Made by a program: the position numbers and the translations under genes
Shown here: positions 27,987 to 35,872 of the stretch, piece by piece
Position numbering within the stretch: the stretch's first letter is position 1
How the letters are laid out: the number at the start of each line of letters is the position of its first letter
Assembly (NCBI GenBank): GCA_036403815.1
Contig: DASWQH010000009.1
Coordinates: forward strand, 1-64,000
From: JACVRN01 sp036403815
GTDB lineage: Bacteria > Acidobacteriota > Blastocatellia > Pyrinomonadales > Pyrinomonadaceae
DNA: 64,000 bases
Direction of reading: 5' to 3'
Notes under the pieces: generated by a model
The model's input: the letters and a program-made list of their open reading frames with translations, nothing else
Database searches by the model: none
What the model was told of the DNA's origin: nothing

Positions 27987-28049
27987 GTCTACCTATTTCA
28001 ATAATCATCCCGCCATCAACGCCGGTTCAGGGACTTGTATCAAGCCCTG

Positions 28050-28562
28050 TCAGACGCCGGGATTCATAGTGATCAGCCCCCGCCAGATGAATTTCTCTAT
28101 CTGTCGTCGATGCCGCAGAATATGCACAATGGCGTGCTCCAACAATCCCTCCACGTCGTATACAGCTCCCCAACGGCTCTTGATGACTGTACCCGAAATC
28201 TCTTCGTCGCTCATCTCCCACCTGCCCTCTAATGTCTGGGCGGTGTAGCGCAGCGCCCCATCAAGTTGCTCCAACGATTCCCTGTGTGAGAGAAGTTTGT
28301 TCTGAGGGCGTGTTGATTCAATAGAAAATTGCTCCCTAATGTAATCGGCATAACCGTATCCGGCTCTGACCACATGGGACATGATGGTTTGTGCCGAACG
28401 GCAGTCATCATCCTTCGTCTGTGCGTCAACGACCCGCACGAAATCATCTTGGGGGATTCGCTCGACCAAGCGCCTGAGTTCCGACGCCGCGCGCTCATAT
28501 TCATCCATTAACGCTCCGATAGCGCCATTCCGGTATGTCTTTTCCATATTTTGCGTTTCCAT
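28050..28562 (-). CDS. DinB-superfamily protein
   Basis: About 170 residues predicted as a four-helix bundle: MDEYERAASELRRLVERIPQ, a metal-ligand His in AQTIMSHVVRAGYGYADYI, and the C-terminal His pair in EGLLEHAIVHILRHRRQIEKF. The three histidines match the DinB/YfiT metal site. Many members are thiol transferases (bacillithiol, mycothiol); no closer function can be given. ATG 28562 is used; TTG 28568 and ATG 28547 are alternatives. It begins directly beside an attC-like half-site (28566-28634), so it may be a captured cassette gene. Confidence 0.75.
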   Translation of the reverse strand: METQNMEKTYRNGAIGALMDEYERAASELRRLVERIPQDDFVRVVDAQTKDDDCRSAQTIMSHVVRAGYGYADYIREQFSIESTRPQNKLLSHRESLEQLDGALRYTAQTLEGRWEMSDEEISGTVIKSRWGAVYDVEGLLEHAIVHILRHRRQIEKFIWRGLITMNPGV

Positions 28563-28565
28563 ATT

Positions 28566-28634
28566 CAATCAAGCCTTCAAGTCCGGCGGATGAAAGACGC
28601 GCTATTCGCGCTCCGGTCCGACGATTTGTTGGGC
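28566..28634 (-). repeat. attC-like site A (shortened)
   Basis: On the minus strand it starts GCCCAACAAATCGTCGGACC (28634 downward), seven bases after the stop of the DUF2233 gene, and ends with a block CTTGAAGGCTTG also found in site B. It lacks the second half with GCGTTGGGC, so it looks like a truncated relative of sites B and C. Confidence 0.5.
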
Positions 28635-28641
28635 GATGCTT

Positions 28642-29412
28642 TCACTGGACAACTCCAATAATCGGCCCCAAGTCCGCTCTGGAGTCATTCCGCCGCAGTT
28701 TGACGGAATACAGGCTTGAGACGACGCCATCCAGATACAGAGCGTCCTGGCATTGCAGTTCGTCGCGGAAGAAGATGGCGAACTCGTAGAAATTGATTGG
28801 TTGCTCGCTGATCACGAACACGATGGTGTTCTTCGAAATGCCGACTCCATTGCGTATGAGCCGGGACGTCGACGTAGCATCGAACGCTGGATTAACAACA
28901 CCGTTTCGGAGGAGCAAGGGACCCGATTGCGTTGCCAGGCGCACGCCGGGAGCAAGAGCAGGATACTCCGTCGTCTCTACAATCCGAGGGCCGGACGCGG
29001 AAACGAAGAACACGCCATTGGGCTTCAGAAAGAAGTTGCCCGTGCCGTCGGCAACATTGAGCGGAGAAATCTCCCGACCGTCCTCCACTAAGAGGCCCAC
29101 CGGCGAGAAATCGGGGTGGTACATCCCGGCGTTCATGGCAAAGCGGAGCTGTTGGTTCCGGCCTGCGAGCCAAGCTGCAAGGTGGTCGAAGCGATTGAAT
29201 GTGCGTCCCTTTTCGTCTCGCAGGAAAAGTTCAAGCCGGTTGGTTCGCACATCTACGCGAACCGTCGTGAATCGTGCGGACGTGGCGACCGCCGGTTCCG
29301 ATCCAGCATCGACTGCACCGGGGGGCGGCGTCCCGCTACTCTTGCGAGTGCATCCGCCGAACGCGATGCAAGCCACGAAGAGCACGAAGATGATTCTCGG
29401 TACAAGGTTCAT
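28642..29412 (-). CDS. lipoprotein with phosphodiester glycosidase (NAGPA/DUF2233) domain
   Basis: 256 residues. ATG 29412 starts a lipoprotein signal peptide (VPRIIFVLFVACIAFGGC, lipobox C). The DUF2233 fold follows: RFAMNAGMYHPDFSPVGLLV, FFLKPNGVFFV, TQSGPLLLRNG, and DALYLDGVVSSLYS near the end. Relatives include the mammalian uncovering enzyme and bacterial phosphodiester glycosidases; the substrate here is unknown. The gene starts 12 bases from the end of attC-like site B and stops seven bases before site A, exactly the layout of an integron cassette read on the minus strand. The frame could extend to 29457, but that would run through the repeat. Confidence 0.82.
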   Translation of the reverse strand: MNLVPRIIFVLFVACIAFGGCTRKSSGTPPPGAVDAGSEPAVATSARFTTVRVDVRTNRLELFLRDEKGRTFNRFDHLAAWLAGRNQQLRFAMNAGMYHPDFSPVGLLVEDGREISPLNVADGTGNFFLKPNGVFFVSASGPRIVETTEYPALAPGVRLATQSGPLLLRNGVVNPAFDATSTSRLIRNGVGISKNTIVFVISEQPINFYEFAIFFRDELQCQDALYLDGVVSSLYSVKLRRNDSRADLGPIIGVVQ

Positions 29413-29424
29413 TCTTTCAGAGTC

Positions 29425-29526
29425 GCCCAACGCCCGAATTAACCGGGCGGGAAGCATCTAACCAAGCCTTCAATCTTGCGAATGAAATCCAAGCTGATTC
29501 CGCTCGGGTTGAATGAGTTGTTGGGC
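29425..29526 (-). repeat. attC-like site B (102 bp)
   Basis: On the minus strand: GCCCAACAACTCATTCAACC at the left end and TTAATTCGGGCGTTGGGC at the right end, with an internal short hairpin CGCCCGAATTAACCGGGCG (29431-29449). R-box pairs GCCCAAC/GTTGGGC and spaced inner arms match the integron recombination-site pattern. 102 bp long, same as site C. Confidence 0.7.
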
Positions 29527-29626
29527 CGCCCTTTCTACATGAATATTCGCCCAGCGTGCTGTCTTTGCTCGGCTACATTCAACTCGACTCATTTTGTATG
29601 CCATGCGGCCAAACGCGCCTTTGAAA

Positions 29627-30940
29627 CTACTCCCAAGCGTGCAGGGGAAAAGTCTTGATCCTCTTGACCCCGTCCTGTTCAAGAGCATCCCAAACAATTT
29701 GAATAATTCCTGATGTCAGGTCAGCCGCCCGAACGTACTCCTCAAGAATAGCCACTTCCTCAACGTGTGCGAGACCATCAAGACAAGTGGCAAGTACACA
29801 ATATTCAAGCGCGATCCCAGTAACGAGCATCCTTTTGGGTCTAAGGACATTAATGATTTGAAGCAAGGAATCATCCAAAAATGGTGTATAATCTCGACCC
29901 TTTATGGATGCCCCAATGTTGACGATATGTGAATTTTCGGGCACTTCCAAGCGTTCATGAAATGCTGCCCCTTCAGTTCCGGCGACGCAATGTTCCCTCC
30001 AAACACCTTTGTTATCCAAAAATGATGGGTGTTTATCAGGATGCCAATCCCTTGTGAAGATTATAGGAATACCCTTAATCTCGGCCTGCGCAATGAGAGC
30101 ATTCAGAGACGAAACCAAAGATTCCGTCTGTTCTACATACAGATGAGATAAATGCTCTGATGTCGGGTCACAAAAATCCTTCTGTACATCAACGACGAAA
30201 AGAATGTCGCCTTTTCCGTCCTTTGGAGTTCCTTTAGCTTGCCTTATGCCTTCCCGATAGGCACGGCTTCCTTCAACGACACTTTTAATAACTGGAGCGA
30301 TTTGTCTCATCTGGTTTGAAAAGTCGCTACCCGTTCTCTCCAATTCACTTGAGTACTCATAGACCAAGTGAGCGCGATTTTCATCAATAGAGGTCGCTGT
30401 TTTCTGGAATAGCTGTCGTTGTTCATGAGGAAGCATATCAAAAACTGCCCCGGTAACCCGAAAGGTGTCAATCTCTCCGATATCTCGCTCATGTTTCGCA
30501 AAGAAATTGAGTTCTTCGCTGTGCCAATATCTTGGGTGAGTGTGAACAAGCACGTCGGCTATGTGTGCGGACACGCGTAGTTGGATATCGTGATTAGCGA
30601 AAAATGACCGATATTGTTGGTTTATGCCCCCGAGTAGTGTCGTTATTCGTCGCCAAGCGTCGATGAGAGCTACAGTATCTCGATTATGTGTAACCTCAAT
30701 CATGAACATGCCGCCATCACCAGCCCAGAACACACCACCAAAACCTAGAGTGCTTAGATCAGCTACGAGGGATTCCGCAAGTTTGACCTTAACCTCCATT
30801 ACTTTATCAGCAGCAAAATCCTTGGACATTTTGCTGTGGCCCGCAATATCCACTTGGAGCAGGGCCAGTTTCTTTACTTGAAAAGACGAACCATATGATT
30901 CGAACTTTGAAAACTCGAAAAAACTATTGAAACTTGTCAT
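29627..30940 (-). CDS. fusion of a class III nucleotide-cyclase-like domain and a nicotinamidase/isochorismatase domain
   Basis: 437 residues. N-terminal domain (~20-200) resembles a cyclase homology domain: LALLQVDIAGHS (D31) and GVFWAGDGGMFMIE (D75) supply the two metal aspartates, and LNFFAKHERDI follows where cyclases bind substrate. The C-terminal ~190 residues are PncA-like: ILFVVDVQKDFCDP (catalytic Asp), FTRDWHPDKHPSF, WREHCVAGTEGAAFH, and VTGIALEYCVLATCLDG (nucleophile Cys region). The catalytic Lys normally in a VxxKG strand is not in its usual place (HIVNIGASIKGRDY). No signal peptide. It sits between attC-like repeats. The fusion suggests nucleotide-controlled NAD-precursor hydrolysis, but this is inference. 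Confidence 0.8.
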   Translation of the reverse strand: MTSFNSFFEFSKFESYGSSFQVKKLALLQVDIAGHSKMSKDFAADKVMEVKVKLAESLVADLSTLGFGGVFWAGDGGMFMIEVTHNRDTVALIDAWRRITTLLGGINQQYRSFFANHDIQLRVSAHIADVLVHTHPRYWHSEELNFFAKHERDIGEIDTFRVTGAVFDMLPHEQRQLFQKTATSIDENRAHLVYEYSSELERTGSDFSNQMRQIAPVIKSVVEGSRAYREGIRQAKGTPKDGKGDILFVVDVQKDFCDPTSEHLSHLYVEQTESLVSSLNALIAQAEIKGIPIIFTRDWHPDKHPSFLDNKGVWREHCVAGTEGAAFHERLEVPENSHIVNIGASIKGRDYTPFLDDSLLQIINVLRPKRMLVTGIALEYCVLATCLDGLAHVEEVAILEEYVRAADLTSGIIQIVWDALEQDGVKRIKTFPLHAWE

Positions 30941-31079
30941 CCTCTATTCCCTCTAAACTGAAGTGCAGTTGCTTTTCATCAATGTCACGCCACCGCTCCT
31001 TCATTCTCTATCACTAGGATTCAGATGGCTAGAAAAACAATACCACAGACAGTTAAATTCCCGACAAGAAGCATGACTT

Positions 31080-31172
31080 GTTGGGCAGTTCTTTCGACTT
31101 CACCATTCAACTTGCAGATTAGCTGTGCCTTGCTTCGTCACCTTCACTTCGACTGATTTGTAATGCGAAGCG
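31080..31172 (-). repeat. GTTGGGC end plus 86-bp spacer, repeat copy
   Basis: GTTGGGC (31080-31086) followed by 86 bases that resemble two other spacers at 31275-31362 and 29527-29606 (shared blocks around CTTTC..ACAT..ATTC, TGCTTC..CACCTTCA and CTCGACTGA). Together with site C this makes a repeated unit of ~188 bp. No reading frame in the spacers looks real. Confidence 0.5.
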
Positions 31173-31274
31173 GCCCAACGCCCGAATTAACCGGGCGGGA
31201 AGTATCATCGAATGGCATTCAATTTGTCGATGAAACCCAAGCTCATTCCGCTCCGGTTCAATGAGTTGTTGGGC
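31173..31274 (-). repeat. attC-like site C (102 bp)
   Basis: Same length and ends as site B: minus strand GCCCAACAACTCATTGAACC ... TTAATTCGGGCGTTGGGC. The outer ~30 bases on each side are nearly identical to B and the middle differs, the known way attC sites vary. A further GCCCAAC box lies at 31363-31369. Confidence 0.7.
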
Positions 31275-31371
31275 AGCGCCTTTGACATGATCATTCACTG
31301 CGAGTTGCCACCTCTCTTTTTGCTTCTTTACCTTCAACTCTACTGAGTGAGAGAGGCGAAGCGCCCAACTT

Positions 31372-31399
31372 ATAATTAGACCGCTAGCGGTCTAATTAT
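31372..31399. promoter_or_regulatory. 28-bp perfect palindrome, possible operator or attC arm
   Basis: The perfect palindrome runs 31372-31399 with centre GCTAGC and half-sites TTAGACC / GGTCTAA. It touches the GCCCAAC box at 31363-31369, so it may be the folded arm of a short attC site; half-sites TAGACC/GGTCTA also resemble TetR-family operators. A degenerate second copy (ACCGCTATTAGCGTCCTAAT) follows at about 31414-31434. Confidence 0.5.
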
Positions 31400-32028
31400 T
31401 CCAAAAACCATCTTTTACCGCTATTAGCGTCCTAATCAACTATACAAGCATATTTTACCGCAACACATCATGTAATTAATTGAAGCTTGGACATAAATCA
31501 TAACTGAATTCGCCACCTGGCTAACTCTATTTGTTCCAGGCTTCATATATGAGCTGTCTATCAGGGAAACACACTCAACCGCCCGCCTGGCCGCAGTTGC
31601 GAGAAATGCCTGCTCTCAAACGCTGTGAAGCCAGCGGAGAATCACACAGTTAAATAGCTGATTTGTTGTTTAGCATAGCCGGCTCGAACCTCCCGGCCGG
31701 TTATGAATCCCGTTCTGCTTATCGCACTCCCTTTAGCAATCCAAAACTCAACACACAAACCAGATCGCGGTCACTGAGAACGCTTTGCATCTCGTTCAAG
31801 CTTCGATGATGACGTGGAAGTGCAGACTGAAAAGTGGCTCAACGACTAAGGGTATCCATCGTTAGATCTAGGAAAGCATGACAAGTGTGATGGCTAGTGC
31901 TGATCGTTAGAGCTAAATCGTTAAGCCTGTAAAGATGCATCTCTTTTGAGCCGTCACGCAGCATATACAGCGATAGGCACTTGTGCGATAAGCAGGCGTT
32001 GATAAGAGACTGAAAAAGGAGCCAAGGC
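31400..32028. other. gene-free stretch before the injection-system operon
   Basis: 629 bases without a credible gene; minus-strand frames overlapping the ATPase start are shadows. It is A+T-richer at the left (31,400-31,560) and must hold the promoter of the 28-kb operon. I see AAGGAG at about 32,013-32,018 serving the TTG start. A repeated TTTTACCGC (near 31,411 and 31,452) is the only other pattern noted. The left edge of the island may lie here. Confidence 0.4.
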
Positions 32029-34599
32029 TTGTCGCGTATTAATGTTTTTGTCATAGGAGCATCGCGGGACGTGAAAGCGGCGGCCATTGCGAAGGCCATC
32101 GCCAACTCTGTGGCCGATCGCTCTGACATGAATCTTGTCGAAGGCAGTTCCGAAAATGAGAGTGGTTGTGTGCCCGTAGATGAGGTGGATGGCATCCTCC
32201 GATCAATTGATCCTTCGGTTCGATGTGCATTGGTTCTGGTGGGTCCTCCGGCTGACACAAACGAACTGGCAAAAGACTGGCTCACTTTGCGGGATGACCT
32301 CGCGGTGATGCATGTAGACGTAGCTGACTACGTGGTGCGAATTGGATTGGTCGATTCCAACCTCCACTCACTACTAACAGCGCTGCGTGAACTGGTGGAG
32401 AGCGCTGGTACGCAGAAGCGAGAACGGGTTACGCGCATTCAACTGCGACCGGTCAAATCGCCCTTCGAAAGCGGCGCTCCGCCCCACCAGATTTCTACAG
32501 AACATTCTCTGCTTGAAGCGTCCATTAAGTGGGTGCATGGGCTTTTGCGAAATGCGGTGGAAACAAGCTCTGATGATGTGAACGGCCTCACAGTAACTCG
32601 CAAGGGCATTCTGGAATCGCTCGAAGCACCGCCCAAGCTTCGCGAGAGCGAGCAGCGCGTAATCCCCGATGCGTTGGAGGCGCTCGACAAAGAGCTTGAT
32701 AGCGCTCTCGCCAAAGCCGACACGAGCACCGAGCCCCTAGCTGTTGCGTTTCGCGAGTTTGGACTCGAGCCAGTCGGATTCCGAATGATGATTCTGGGGC
32801 TCGCACCCGAATTGGATATCCGCTATCAACGTTGCATCGGCTTCCTGCTAGACGAAATCGGACGTCGCGTAGGCACGCTGAGTTTGTATGGTAGTCTGTT
32901 AGGAATTACAGCGAGCGAACGCGATAAGCTGATCGGCAGCGCCGGGCTGGAGCGTTGGCTTGTCTTTGAAGGCTTGGCAGGCCATCCGTCGGCAGCAGAT
33001 GAACCGCTCAGGCTCGATCCAGTTCTGGCGCAATGGCTGCTTGACGACCGCGCGGCGCTCGCAAGCGATCCGCGAGTCCGGCGCATTCTCCGCTTAGAAG
33101 CTTGGCCCGGTGCCAGTCTTCTGACAGGTCACCATGAACGCGCTAAAGCAGCCGGAATAATCAACAAATTACTAAACGCGTATGACAGGCAATGGATTCT
33201 GCTCGACGGCAGCGATCCGGCTGGCTGGCGAGCGTTGCTCGAATTGGGGACTCCTGCCGCTGAAGTCGAGCTGATTCGTTGCGAACCTGTACGCCTCATG
33301 GGCATCGACTTTAGCGGCGTTGAAGATTCCGCGCGCCGTCTCGCGCGGATGACGCGTCTCAGCGGTCAGCCGTTGATCATTGATGTAGCGAAAGCTGAGG
33401 GCACCGAAGCGGAAGATGACTTGTTGCAAGTCTTTTTCGCAACGCTCGATAGCAGAAACTGCCAGGCGGCAGTGATTAGCCGCGAGGAAGCGCGCATCAT
33501 CCGCATCCTTGGTAAAGCGTCGTACGAGTTGGAGAGCGAGCCAGCGCTGTCGAAAGCTGCCCGCGTTGAAGCAGTGCGAGCTGCCGCGCTTGGCGCCGAG
33601 GCCTACCTGACACAAGAGTCTGCTGAGTCGATTGCCAATCGATACCCGCTGCATGTCGATGGCTTGGAACAAGCAATGCGACTGGCAGTCATCCGTCCGA
33701 AGAATTTCGACGCCGATAATCCTGATCTCGAACGCTTGACGACAGCGTTCAAAGAGTTGGCGTCGGAAGGAGTATCCCACCTTGTGGAAAGGATCGAGCC
33801 GGTTTTCAGTCTCGAAGAAGTGGTCTTGCCTCCCGACCGTAAACAGCAGCTTAACGAAATTGTCGACCAAATTCGTCTCGCGCCGCGCGTGCTTGACGAC
33901 TGGAAGTTCCGTGACCAACTCCCTTACGGACGCGGCGTTGCGGCGCTCTTTTTTGGTGCCAGTGGAACCGGCAAGTCGATGGCGGCGATGGGCATAGCCC
34001 GCCAGCTAGATATCCAGATTCTGCGGTTAGATCTTTCGCGCGTCGTGAGCAAGTACATCGGCGAGACCGAGAAGAACATTGATCGAGTGTTCACCGATGC
34101 TCAGGCATCAGGCGCGGCAGTCCTTATCGATGAAGCCGACGCGCTGCTGGGCAAACGCAGTGAGGTGAAAGACGCCCACGACCGCTACGCAAACATTGAA
34201 GTTGCATACCTCTTGCAGCGAATCGAGGCATACGAAGGGCTGGCAATTCTCACGACGAACCTGCGGAAGAACCTCGACGCGGCGTTCCTAAGGCGCCTGC
34301 GTTTTATCATCGAGTTTCCCAGACCTGACGCTGAGGCGCGGGAAAAAATCTGGCGTCAATGCCTGCCCCATGAATCACACGAACTTAACGATGCCGACTT
34401 TCGCCAACTTGCGCGCAGGATCGACGTCACCGGTGGGCAAATCCGGCAAATCACACTGCGCGCTGCCTTCATCGCTGCTGCTGCCGGAAAACAAATTGGT
34501 TTGGAGCATGTCGTTCAGGCTGCTTCCGCGGAACTCGCTAAGCTGGGAATGCCTCCGATCGAGATTGATCTAACCCAGATCAGGAGGGCCGCTGCGTGA
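32029..34599 (+). CDS. contractile injection system AAA+ ATPase (Afp15/Pvc15-like)
   Basis: 856 residues. The C-terminal ~250 residues are an AAA+ module: Walker A FFGASGTGKSM (K649), Walker B AAVLIDEADALLG (D701-E702), sensor/arginine region ILTTNLRKNLDAAFLRRLRF. The N-terminal ~600 residues form the helical/Rossmann-like extension typical of eCIS ATPases (VRCALVLVGPPADTNELAKD; DRQWILLDGSDPAGW). Every eCIS carries one; it is thought to act in particle assembly or cargo loading, not as a ClpV-type sheath recycler. Start is TTG 32029 with AAGGAG ten bases upstream. First gene of the operon; its stop overlaps the next start (GTGA). Confidence 0.9.
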   Translation: MSRINVFVIGASRDVKAAAIAKAIANSVADRSDMNLVEGSSENESGCVPVDEVDGILRSIDPSVRCALVLVGPPADTNELAKDWLTLRDDLAVMHVDVADYVVRIGLVDSNLHSLLTALRELVESAGTQKRERVTRIQLRPVKSPFESGAPPHQISTEHSLLEASIKWVHGLLRNAVETSSDDVNGLTVTRKGILESLEAPPKLRESEQRVIPDALEALDKELDSALAKADTSTEPLAVAFREFGLEPVGFRMMILGLAPELDIRYQRCIGFLLDEIGRRVGTLSLYGSLLGITASERDKLIGSAGLERWLVFEGLAGHPSAADEPLRLDPVLAQWLLDDRAALASDPRVRRILRLEAWPGASLLTGHHERAKAAGIINKLLNAYDRQWILLDGSDPAGWRALLELGTPAAEVELIRCEPVRLMGIDFSGVEDSARRLARMTRLSGQPLIIDVAKAEGTEAEDDLLQVFFATLDSRNCQAAVISREEARIIRILGKASYELESEPALSKAARVEAVRAAALGAEAYLTQESAESIANRYPLHVDGLEQAMRLAVIRPKNFDADNPDLERLTTAFKELASEGVSHLVERIEPVFSLEEVVLPPDRKQQLNEIVDQIRLAPRVLDDWKFRDQLPYGRGVAALFFGASGTGKSMAAMGIARQLDIQILRLDLSRVVSKYIGETEKNIDRVFTDAQASGAAVLIDEADALLGKRSEVKDAHDRYANIEVAYLLQRIEAYEGLAILTTNLRKNLDAAFLRRLRFIIEFPRPDAEAREKIWRQCLPHESHELNDADFRQLARRIDVTGGQIRQITLRAAFIAAAAGKQIGLEHVVQAASAELAKLGMPPIEIDLTQIRRAAA

Positions 34600-35174
34600 A
34601 AGCTGACGCCATCCTGCGCGTGACTGAGTTATTGCGAAAGCGTCTGGAGGCAGCGCTCGTAAGTTCTGGTATGCCCGGCACCGTCTTCGTTGGCCCACTT
34701 GACGATGCTGAGGCAAGCGGCGCAGCGCTCGTACTCTTTCTTTACCGCATCATTCCGAATGCAAACCTGCGCAACAGCGAGCATCGTATTCCCTCGAATG
34801 TCGCACCGCCAACGGTCTACCAGAATTCTCTGCCTCTGGATCTCTACTATCTGATTACCGTTGGCACCACATCCGAAGCCAACGAAGAAGCACCGCTCCG
34901 TTCACTGGGCTACGCCATTCAGGCGATACAGGCGGCACCAGATCTAACCGGAGCTGACGTGGGCCAGGAAACAGTACACGTAACGCTGGAGCCACTCTCG
35001 ACAGAAGAGGCCAGTCGTATCTGGGCTCTATTTCCCACGGCAAACTATCGGACGTCGGTTGCTTACTTGGCGACACCCGTCTGGCTCGATCCACCTGACG
35101 TGCTGCCGCTGGCCGTGCCCGTCGTTGACAATCGATTGCTGGCAGGGTCCCGGACCGGGGAGGTGGCGTCATGA
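34596..35174 (+). CDS. DUF4255 / Pvc16_N tail terminator (cap) protein
   Basis: 192 residues with the DUF4255 layout: N-terminal helix ILRVTELLRKRLEAALVSSG, central LVLFLYRIIPNANLRNSEHR, the diagnostic LPLDLYYLITVGTTSE and LRSLGYAIQAIQAAPDLTGA, C-terminal YRTSVAYLATPVWLDP. By analogy with Afp16 it closes the tube and sheath end during assembly. GTG start 34596 overlaps the ATPase stop by four bases; its own stop overlaps the next ATG likewise. Confidence 0.88.
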   Translation: MKADAILRVTELLRKRLEAALVSSGMPGTVFVGPLDDAEASGAALVLFLYRIIPNANLRNSEHRIPSNVAPPTVYQNSLPLDLYYLITVGTTSEANEEAPLRSLGYAIQAIQAAPDLTGADVGQETVHVTLEPLSTEEASRIWALFPTANYRTSVAYLATPVWLDPPDVLPLAVPVVDNRLLAGSRTGEVAS

Positions 35175-35848
35175 GCCAACGATTCGATGTCCGCCTGCCG
35201 TTGGAAGAATCGTACCGCCGCCGCGTGCTGTTTGCCCTTGAGTTGCTCGACGCAGTAACCCTGTTTCGTATCAGTCAGGGTGTAAAGGTGGTTGCTGATG
35301 GTCTGCAAGGCAAACCAATCGTGAATGCGAGTGGCGTGTTCGTATGGCTCGATGAGGACATCAACAAGTTGCGTAAGATTTCGATCAACCCCGGAACTTT
35401 GTCATACGAAGGCCGAGACCTGGAACCAACAGAAGTCAAGCTTCCCCCTGACGTAACCACTATCGAGTTACAGCCGCGCGTCGACTATTCATTCGCACCC
35501 GGAATTACGGGATTGCGAGGCATGCTTATCGAAGAGCGAGCCGATCCACCCAGACCGGTGGGCGATGCCGCAGTGCGCTTGCAATGGCTCGACGATGAAC
35601 TCAACTGGCACAATGCGCCGACCACTTCTCACACCGACCGAAAACGCGGCGACTTCGTTTCGATACTCCGGCTCGCGCCAACCGAAGTGCCACACATTGA
35701 AAAGGGAGCCGTCACGGTGCGTTTGCGCGCAAGTCGTAATGGGGGAACCGAGCGCGGATCTAACGATCTGAAACTTTCGCAAGGTCGCATCACCGACCCA
35801 TCGACCTTGAATCCACTGACGTTTGCCTGGGACGAGTTGCAACCCTGA
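35171..35848 (+). CDS. eCIS-locus protein of unknown function, predicted beta-rich
   Basis: 225 residues, translationally coupled to the cap gene (ATGA). Segments such as KPIVNASGVFVWLDED, PPDVTTIELQPRVDYSF and GAVTVRLRASRNGG predict beta-sandwich structure; ALELLDAVTLFRISQG opens like a carbohydrate-binding or carboxypeptidase-regulatory repeat. No catalytic motif or signal peptide. The GLRGMLIEERADPPRPVGDA segment resembles a linker to a second small beta domain. Its place between cap and sheath genes suggests a structural or accessory part of the particle. I do not recognise a named family. Confidence 0.7.
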   Translation: MSQRFDVRLPLEESYRRRVLFALELLDAVTLFRISQGVKVVADGLQGKPIVNASGVFVWLDEDINKLRKISINPGTLSYEGRDLEPTEVKLPPDVTTIELQPRVDYSFAPGITGLRGMLIEERADPPRPVGDAAVRLQWLDDELNWHNAPTTSHTDRKRGDFVSILRLAPTEVPHIEKGAVTVRLRASRNGGTERGSNDLKLSQGRITDPSTLNPLTFAWDELQP

Positions 35849-35872
35849 GTTCGCCATTGAGGAGACAATGCT

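Noticed and set aside
28793..29461. 222-residue plus-strand frame
   Set aside because: Antisense to the DUF2233 lipoprotein gene and runs through the attC-like site.
31119..31337. 72-residue minus-strand frame
   Set aside because: Reads straight through attC-like site C and both spacers; the protein is just translated repeat.
33172..33918. 248-residue open frame on the minus strand
   Set aside because: Antisense to the AAA+ ATPase gene; no domain pattern; explained by codon bias of the sense gene.
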